This document shows positions 58,650-64,000 of a DNA stretch of 64,000 nt, one piece after another (position 1 is the stretch's first letter; each line of letters opens with the position of its first letter). Source of the DNA: CAWJMF01 sp963843945 (GTDB lineage Bacteria; Vulcanimicrobiota; Vulcanimicrobiia; Vulcanimicrobiales; Vulcanimicrobiaceae). Made by a program: the position numbers and the translations under genes. The stretch lies in assembly GCA_963843945.1 (NCBI GenBank), contig CAWJMF010000001.1, forward strand, positions 213,458 to 277,457, written 5' to 3'. The notes under the pieces are model-generated. The model ran no database searches. It was not told the origin of the DNA and worked only from the letters and a program-made list of their open reading frames with translations.

Positions 58650-58718
58650 ATGAGGAGCATGCGCACCGGAAGCACGACACCCCTTTCGCACGTGACCGCG
58701 GGCACATCCGTACGGTGA
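58650..58718 (+). other. Short leader reading frame resembling the HAD-UbiA 5' end
   Basis: ATG at 58650, second ATG at 58659 after GAGGAGC, then RTGSTTPLSHVTAGTSVR and a TGA that overlaps the GTG of the epimerase (GTGA). About 22 of 25 bases around the second ATG equal those at the start of the HAD-UbiA gene (55470-55494), whose product begins RTASTAAS. Either a relic of a duplicated HAD-UbiA start or a leader peptide that couples ribosomes into the epimerase. Confidence 0.45.
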
Positions 58719-59743
58719 GGCATTTGGTCACGGGCGGTTCGGGCTTCTTGGGAAGCGCGATCGCGCGAAGGCTGATCGAGCGCGGCGACGAGGTCCGCAT
58801 CCTCGACGTTTGGGAAGACGAGGGTCGCGCCTCCGAAGCCGAGTTCGTCCGTTGCGACATTCTCGATCGGGAGGGCGTCGCCGCAGCGATGCGCGGCGTC
58901 GACGTCGTGCATCACAATGTGGCGCTCGTACCGATCACAAAATCGGGCGACCGCTTTTGGACGGTCAACGTTGAGGGCACCCGCATCGCGGCCGAAGAAG
59001 CCGTGCGCGCCGGAGCGAGCGCGTTCGTGCACATGAGCTCGAGCGCGATTTTCGGGAGACCCGCCGCGAATCCGATCTTGCCCGACGCCGTGCCCCACCC
59101 CATCGAGAAATACGGGCGGGCAAAACTCGCCAGCGAAACGGCGGCACGAACCGCCTGTGAGGCGGCCGGCCTCCCGCTGACCATCATCCGGCCCCGCACG
59201 ATACTCGGGCCCGGGCGCCTCGGCATCTTCGGCATTCTGTTCGATTGGATCCGCGAGGGACGTAACGTCTACACGATCGGCGACGGGAACGTTCGCTTCC
59301 AGTTCGTGCACGCCCAGGACCTCATCGACGCCTACATACTAACCCTCGATCGGGGACGCCCCGGCACGTACAACGTCGGAACGGATCGTTTCGGGACGAT
59401 GCGTCAAGCGCTGGAGGGCGTGATCCGCCACGCCGGCAGCAGCTCGAAGGTTGTCGGCATACCGCCGGCGCTGGTCATCAACGCTCTCCGCGCTGCCGAC
59501 TGGCTCAAAGTCAGCCCGCTCGGTCCGTACCACTACCACGCGTACGGCAGCGAATACTTTTTCGACGTGAGCCCGCTCTTGGCGTTGGGCTGGAAGCCGC
59601 GCTACTCGAACGACGAAATGTTTGCGGAGAGTTACGACTGGTTCACGAGTCATCGCGACGAGATCATGGCGTCGCGAACCGGCTCGGTGCATCGGCGTCC
59701 CGTTCGCGAGAAGATCCTCAGCGTCGTTCGCCGGTTTTCTTGA
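58715..59743 (+). CDS. NAD-dependent epimerase/dehydratase (extended SDR)
   Basis: 342 residues from the GTG at 58715. The NAD motif is VTGGSGFLGSAIARRLIERGDEV, with DILDREGVAAAMRGVDVVHHNVALVP, the active-site Ser block HMSSSAIFG and Tyr-x3-Lys in EKYGRAKLAS (about 148), then IRPRTILGPGRLGIFGILFDWI and RFQFVHAQDLIDAYIL. These features fit nucleotide-sugar or polyprenyl-linked sugar epimerases, or 3-beta-hydroxysteroid-like dehydrogenases. The start overlaps the leader stop, and its stop overlaps the next ATG (TGATG), so it heads a tight four-gene operon. Confidence 0.9.
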   Translation: MRHLVTGGSGFLGSAIARRLIERGDEVRILDVWEDEGRASEAEFVRCDILDREGVAAAMRGVDVVHHNVALVPITKSGDRFWTVNVEGTRIAAEEAVRAGASAFVHMSSSAIFGRPAANPILPDAVPHPIEKYGRAKLASETAARTACEAAGLPLTIIRPRTILGPGRLGIFGILFDWIREGRNVYTIGDGNVRFQFVHAQDLIDAYILTLDRGRPGTYNVGTDRFGTMRQALEGVIRHAGSSSKVVGIPPALVINALRAADWLKVSPLGPYHYHAYGSEYFFDVSPLLALGWKPRYSNDEMFAESYDWFTSHRDEIMASRTGSVHRRPVREKILSVVRRFS

Positions 59744-60099
59744 TGCTGCCGCCGCTGCGTTCGGTCGTGGCCTCGGTGGTCGCAACGCTCATCCCCGAGA
59801 TCGAGGTACCCGCGGACCTGCAGAACAACGCGGACGCGTTCGCCGTCGCCTTCGTCATCACGCAAATCGACCGGATGCCGGCGCACTTGCGCGCGGCGAT
59901 GCTCGCGCTCGAGACGTTGTTCGACGCCGGTGCGATCGCGCGTTACGGCAAGCCCTTCCACCGGCTCAGCGAGGCGCGACGCCGCGCGTACCTCGCGAGT
60001 TGGACGAACGCGAAGCTCGGCGTACGGCGCGACTTCGTCCGCTTCCACCGCAGCCTGACGATTTTTGCGCTGTACAGTAAGCGGATGCACGCAGCTTGA
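59743..60099 (+). CDS. Gluconate 2-dehydrogenase subunit 3-like small subunit
   Basis: 118 residues from the ATG that overlaps the epimerase stop. The chain LPPLRSVVASVVATLIPEIEVPADLQNNADAFAVAFVITQIDRMPAHLRAAMLALETLFD with FHRLSEARRRAYLASWTN matches the helical small subunit of membrane GMC dehydrogenases, which assists folding or export of the flavin subunit. Unlike many, it has no obvious Tat signal. The GMC gene begins in its stop (TTGA), so the pair forms one enzyme. Confidence 0.75.
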   Translation: MLPPLRSVVASVVATLIPEIEVPADLQNNADAFAVAFVITQIDRMPAHLRAAMLALETLFDAGAIARYGKPFHRLSEARRRAYLASWTNAKLGVRRDFVRFHRSLTIFALYSKRMHAA

Positions 60100-61530
60100 T
60101 CAAAACGAAGGTGGCCGTCATCGGCGCGGGTCCCGGAGGCGCAATCACCGCATGCCTCTTGGCCGAGGCCGGCGTCGACGTCACGCTGCTCGAGGACGGC
60201 CCGAACTTGCGTCTCGACTCGGCCGAGCCGTTTTCCCTCGAAGAAATGACGCAGAAGTATCGCAACGGCGGTTTGACCGTGGCCCTTGGGCCGGGCGCGT
60301 GCAATATGCCGAAGGTCGCTGCGTCGGCGGCGGGAGCGAGATCAACAGCGGCCTCTATCATCGCACGCCGCCCGACATCCTCGCGCGCTGGCGCACGGAA
60401 TATCGGGTCGCCGACGCGCGCGACGAAGATCTCGACGAACACTTCGGCGCCAACGAGCGCGAACTGGCGGTCGGCTTTTACCCGGGAGCCGTCCCGCCCG
60501 CGGCTCTAAAGCTGCGCGACGGCGCCGAGCACATGGGCTGGCGTTGCATGGAAGTGCCCCGCTGGTACCGCTACTACGCCAACGAGGCAAACCCGAAGGA
60601 ACCGATCGGCGCGCGGCAATCGATGTCGGAAACGTTCGTCCCGCGGGCGCTGGCGGCCGGTGCGCGGCTCGTCTCCGGCGCGCGTGCTCAACGCTTGACC
60701 CGCAACGGCGCGCGCTGGCAGGTCGAAGTGCTGTCGACCGACGTCCTTCAGCCCGAGAGCGCGGTTGAGGCGGAACACGTCTTCGTTTGCGCCGGCGCAA
60801 TCGGCACGCCGGCGCTTTTGTTGCGCAGCGGCATCACGCGCAACGTCGGGAAGACGCTGCGCATGCATCCGACGATCAAAGCCGTGGCGCGGTTCGACGA
60901 GACGATCAACCACGAACCGGCCAGCGTACCGATGCATCAGGTGAAGGAATTTTCGCCGGCGATCGGGTTCGGCTGCTCGATCAGCTCGCCGCCGCACCTC
61001 GCGCTGGCGGTCGCCGACAGCAAGCGCGGGCTCGGAATCGTCAACGAGTCGTGGCAGCAAATGGCCACGTACTACGCCATGGTCGCGGGCGAGGGCACCG
61101 GTACGATCACGCCGCTGCCCCGCAGCGACGATCCGCTCGTAAACTACAACCTTACGGCGGGCGACCGTGCGTTGCTGCGCGACGGTCTCGAGAAATTGAT
61201 TCGGCTGCTGTTCGCGGCCGGAGCGCGTGAAGTGATTCCCAGCATCATCGGCGCCTCGAGCCTGCGCAACGTCGGCGACCTCGGCACGCTGCCCGACCCG
61301 CTTCCCCTCGATCGGACGAGCTTGATGACGATCCATCTCTTTTCCAGCTGCCCGATGGGTGAGAACCCCGACCTGCGCGCGGTCGACTCGTTCGGCCGCG
61401 TTCCCGATCAGCCGGGTCTGCGCGTTTCGGATGCGAGCCTCTTGCCGACAGCCTCGGGCGTCAACCCGCAGGGCTCGTCATGGCGTTTGCGCGGCGGAAC
61501 GCGCTGCAGTTCCTCGAGGCGCACGCATGA
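60096..61530 (+). CDS. GMC-family FAD oxidoreductase, frame broken twice
   Basis: About 477 residues, starting with a TTG in the overlap TTGA. FAD motif VAVIGAGPGGAITACLLAEAG. Near 60295 one base is missing: the next frame gives RVQYAEGRCVGGGSEINSGLYHRTPPDIL, the second GMC signature. The body has MSETFVPRALAAGARLVSGARAQRL, VFVCAGAIGTPALLLRSGI and HLFSSCPMGENPDLRAVDSFGRV, then VSDASLLPTASGVNPQG; near 61480 another base is missing before MAFARRNALQFLEAHA and the true stop, which overlaps the following ATG (ATGA). Oxidises an alcohol, probably of a sugar or lipid-linked sugar, passing electrons to FAD. Confidence 0.87.
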
Positions 61531-62503
61531 GCGATGTGGCGCTGGTGACGGGCGCGACCGGCTGGCTCGGCTCGAGCTTGGTCGCGGCGCTAGCGCAGGA
61601 CGGCCGCCAGGTGCGCGCCTTCGTCCACGAGGGCGAGGACGACACTTCGATCCGCGATCTTCCCGGCGTCGAGGTCGTGCGCGGCGACCTCCGGGAATCG
61701 GCAGACGTCGATCGTTTCGCCGAAGGAGCCGCGGGAGCGACGCTCTTTCACACGGCCGGCATCATCCATCCCAAGCGCGTGGCCGACTTTATGCGATTAA
61801 CGTCGACGGCACGACGCGCGTCGTCGCGGCCGCCGCACGGGCCGGAGCGCGGCGCGCGGTCGTCGTGTCGTCGAACTCGCCGATCGGCGTTAGCTACTCG
61901 CCAAAAAAGATCTTTGACGAAACCTCGCCGTACCGCCCGTACATGAACTACGGCCGCTCCAAGATGAAAATGGAGCTGGCCGTGCGCGAGTTCGAGCGGC
62001 GCGGACTGATCGAGACGGTCATCATCCGGCCGCCCTGGTTTTACGGACCGAATCAGCCGCCGCGCCAAACGCTCTTCTTCAAGCTGATCCGCGACGGTAA
62101 GTTCCCGATGGTCGGCGACGGCACCAACCTTCGCTCGATGAGCTACATCGACAACCTCGTGCAAGGCCTGCTGCTGGCGGAGAGCGTGCCGGCCGCTCGC
62201 GGGCAGACGTATTGGATCGCCGACGAGCGGCCCTACTCGATGAACGAGATCGTGAGTACGGTTCGAACGCTGCTGGCGGACGAATTTAAAGAGAAGGTCG
62301 CGAAGTCGACGACGCGGTTGCCGTGGATCGCGGCGAGGTTGCGACCGTCGCGGACGGGCTATCCAGAGAACGGGCCGGTATGAGCAGCGCGTGCACGTCC
62401 TCTCGGAGATGAACAAAACGATCGCGTGCTCGATCGACAAAGCAAAGCGCGAGCTCGGTTACCGTCCCGCGTCGACCTAGAAGAGGGATGCGTCGAAGCC
62501 TAA
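61527..62503 (+). CDS. NAD-dependent epimerase/dehydratase, frame broken four times
   Basis: About 325 residues. It begins SDVALVTGATGWLGSSLVAALAQDGRQVRAF with DLRESADVDRFAEGAAGATLFHTAGIIHP. It continues after a missing base near 61790 with YAINVDGTTRVVAAAARAGARRAVVVSSNSPIG, MNYGRSKMKMELAVREFERRG (Tyr-x3-Lys), VIIRPPWFYGPNQPPRQTLFFKLI and SYIDNLVQGLLLAE. The C-terminus is spread over three frames (EVATVADGLSRERAG; RYEQRVHVLSEMNKTIACSIDKAKRELGYRP; RVDLEEGCVEA), implying missing bases near 62335, 62385 and 62470. Each piece matches the family in order, so the gene is likely intact. Decay cannot be excluded, because the breaks are so many. Confidence 0.82.
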
Positions 62504-62525
62504 AAGCTCTCCCGCCAGGTGCGCT

Positions 62526-63831
62526 TTAGTCTTGACGGTGCCCCAAAAGGAGTACGCTTGCGAAGAAGCTCGCGAACACAACGTGAAGCCCCATCGCAAA
62601 AGGGGGATGTTACGGCCGGAATAGTCAGCCGTAACAAGACGGACGGATCCTCGCTGCCAAACTTTGCGATGCTCCATGCGTTTAGGGCGAATCCCGATGC
62701 CACAATTCCGGTTATAATCATCACGCAGCCTAGCACCAGGCCCCTCTCCAGAGTGAAACCCCGCAGCAGACCGAGGATCTTGGGGATCAGAGGGCAAGAG
62801 CTTCGCGTTGATGCCGAAAATCTTGGTAAAAACAGCAAAGGTAAAGCACTGAAGTCCCACGATGCAAGCGGTCGCCGCGTAGAGAAGCGTATCGACGTCA
62901 AGACCGAGGCCGCCGAGCGTCCGAGGCCCGGGCAGCAGCCACGCCATCGTCAGAAAACCGAGGATCATCAAGGCAACGCCGGGGTAAAGGAAAAGCCAGC
63001 GCGGGCTGTAGATCAGAAGGAACCGTAGGTGGCGCCAACCATCATGCCAGCTTCTGAGGTGTGGGGGTCGGCTTCTGCCGTCGCGGGCAAGCTTGGTTGG
63101 TACCTCTGAGATCTCTAACCCATGCAGCGTGGCCTTCACTATCATCTCGCTTGCGAATTCCATGCCGGTCGTCCGCAAATCAAGTTGTGCAATGGCGTCA
63201 CGCTTAAACCCGCGGAGGCCACAATGGAAATCGCCGACGGGACTTAGGAACAAGAGTCGCCGGCTGATTCACCAAGACGGGGTTGCCAAAATAGCGGTGA
63301 AGGGGCCGCATTGCACCAGGGTCGATGCCGCCTTTGAAATCTGTTACCCATCACGAGGTCGGATCCGTTCCTAAGCTCACGCAGGAACGGCGTCAGGTCG
63401 GAGAAGTCGTAGCTGTCGTCGGCGTCACCCATAATGATAAACCGTCCGCGCGAAGCCGTGATTCCACCCATCAGCGCGCTACCATACCCCTTATCTTGAA
63501 CCTCGACGATGCGCGCACCACGCTCAGCCGCCAGTTCCTGTGAACCATCTACGCTTCCGTTGTCCGCTACTACAACTTCTCCAACCACTCCGGCGCGCCT
63601 GAAAAAGGCCATCGCCTTCTCGACACAGGTGCCAATTGTTTCGGCCTCATTTAAACAAGGCATTACAATCGAAAGTTCGTACTCCGACTGCGGTATGCTC
63701 CGTGAAATGTCTTCGCTCTTAATCACGCAGCGTTTTGCCTTTTCACATGGAAGACTACCGGCGAGCCTCCCCCGCGACGAAGATCCCTCATATGTCTGGC
63801 GTGTTGTTTCATACGCGTTGTCGACACTCAT
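62526..63831 (-). CDS. Glycosyltransferase family 2 with C-terminal membrane domain, frame broken four times
   Basis: Dolichol-phosphate-mannose-synthase-like GT2, about 430 residues. The catalytic part has LSIVMPCLNEAETIGTCVEKAM, VVADNGSVDGSQELAAERGARIV and IIMGDADDSYDF (DxD), then GNRF. Surplus bases near 63338, 63280, 62780 and 62605 shift the frame; read through, the chain continues GGIDPGAMRPLHRYFGNPVL, LLFLSPVGDFHCGLRGFKRDAIAQL, PRWLFLYPGVALMILGFLTMAWL, LGLLRGFTLERGLVLGCVMIITG and AMGLHVVFASFFASVLLLG. The four C-terminal helices are typical of polyprenyl-phosphate-sugar synthases that supply GT-C enzymes. Base composition is less GC-rich than elsewhere. Confidence 0.8.
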
Positions 63832-64000
63832 AGCGGCAAGCCCGTCACCTTTTCGCTAGTAATGTTTGCACTGGCCCGCCCTATCTGCAGTGCCAGCCTT
63901 AATTTTTTTACGCCCTTTGCAGGCTCTAGTCGCGCGAAGTCGCCGCTAGCGAGGTACAGAAGGTGTAGCCTGATCACGTCCTTCGCTCGGGCTGTTTCGG
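63828..64000 (-). CDS. C-terminal end of a gene entering from outside the window
   Basis: An open frame of 57 codons on the minus strand runs from the window edge to a TGA that overlaps the GT2 ATG (ATGA). It ends TARAKDVIRLHLLYLASGDF, then LEPAKGVKKLRLALQIGRASANITSEKVTGLPL. The overlap and protein-like composition suggest a real upstream gene of the same operon. Too short to name. Confidence 0.5.
   Translation of the reverse strand, partial: ETARAKDVIRLHLLYLASGDFARLEPAKGVKKLRLALQIGRASANITSEKVTGLPL

Noticed and set aside
60065..62383. A 772-residue plus-strand frame that joins the GMC oxidoreductase to an epimerase
   Set aside because: Both true ends and starts (the GMC stop at 61530, the epimerase ATG at 61527) are visible in other frames. 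The apparent fusion is produced by indels.

Overview
The window is a dense, high-GC bacterial chromosome segment (roughly two thirds G+C by eye, falling over the last ~1.5 kb). The cell is a diderm. It has a division and cell-wall (dcw) cluster beginning with mraZ, lipopolysaccharide export genes (LptF/G-type permease, LptD/OstA, LptC-like), apolipoprotein N-acyltransferase, an outer-membrane beta-barrel porin and many signal-peptide or lipobox proteins. A four-domain ribosomal protein S1, GTG/TTG-rich starts and many DUF membrane proteins fit a deep-branching, poorly studied phylum. My best guess is Candidatus Eremiobacterota (WPS-2) or a relative, but this is inference; no rRNA or other phylogenetic marker RNA is present.

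Layout. 1-4770 (minus): promoter, MraZ boxes, mraZ-rsmH-ftsL-ftsI-murE, with murE cut by the window edge. 4.9-12.7 kb: envelope biogenesis (lytic transglycosylase, LptF/G, LptD, Lnt, LptC-like). 12.7-20.7 kb: a KGG-repeat stress protein, an N-acyl-D-amino-acid deacylase, unknown membrane and lipoproteins, a hidden 3-hydroxyisobutyrate dehydrogenase remnant, and a cytochrome c-multicopper oxidase pair. 20.7-32.4 kb (minus): coaE, rpsA, mutM, a porin, a DUF192 protein, polA and an alpha-2-macroglobulin-like protein. 32.5-46.2 kb: small zinc-ribbon proteins, an FAA hydrolase, an SsuB/SsuC-type ABC transporter, dienelactone hydrolase, patatin, a cyclic-nucleotide-binding protein, a two-RCK K+ channel, an SsuA-like binding protein and the three-subunit NAD(P) transhydrogenase. 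46.2-64 kb: surface-glycan functions, with two acyltransferase-3 paralogues, three GT-C-type polytopic glycosyltransferases, a HAD-UbiA fusion of the polyprenyl-phosphate phosphoribosyltransferase type, two NAD-dependent epimerase/dehydratases, a GMC oxidoreductase with its small subunit, and a GT2 with membrane domains. No stretch over 300 bases is without a gene or gene remnant. I found no tRNA, rRNA, CRISPR array, insertion sequence or integrase.

How the genes work together. The first 13 kb builds and divides the envelope. The last 17 kb looks like a lipid-linked sugar system: a polyprenyl-phosphate-pentose synthase, oxidoreductases and epimerases to modify the sugar, GT-C enzymes that use lipid-linked donors, and O-acyltransferases.

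Two features cut across the window. First, translational coupling is pervasive through NTGA stop/start overlaps in which N is A, G, T or C. The C cases imply CUG initiation, and two other genes (rpsA and a patatin) appear to start with AUU behind well-spaced Shine-Dalgarno sequences. Second, at least nine genes, several of them universally conserved, carry single-base indels that break the frame, most densely after 60 kb. I read these mainly as consensus errors of the assembly, so those genes are annotated as whole genes with the break marked.
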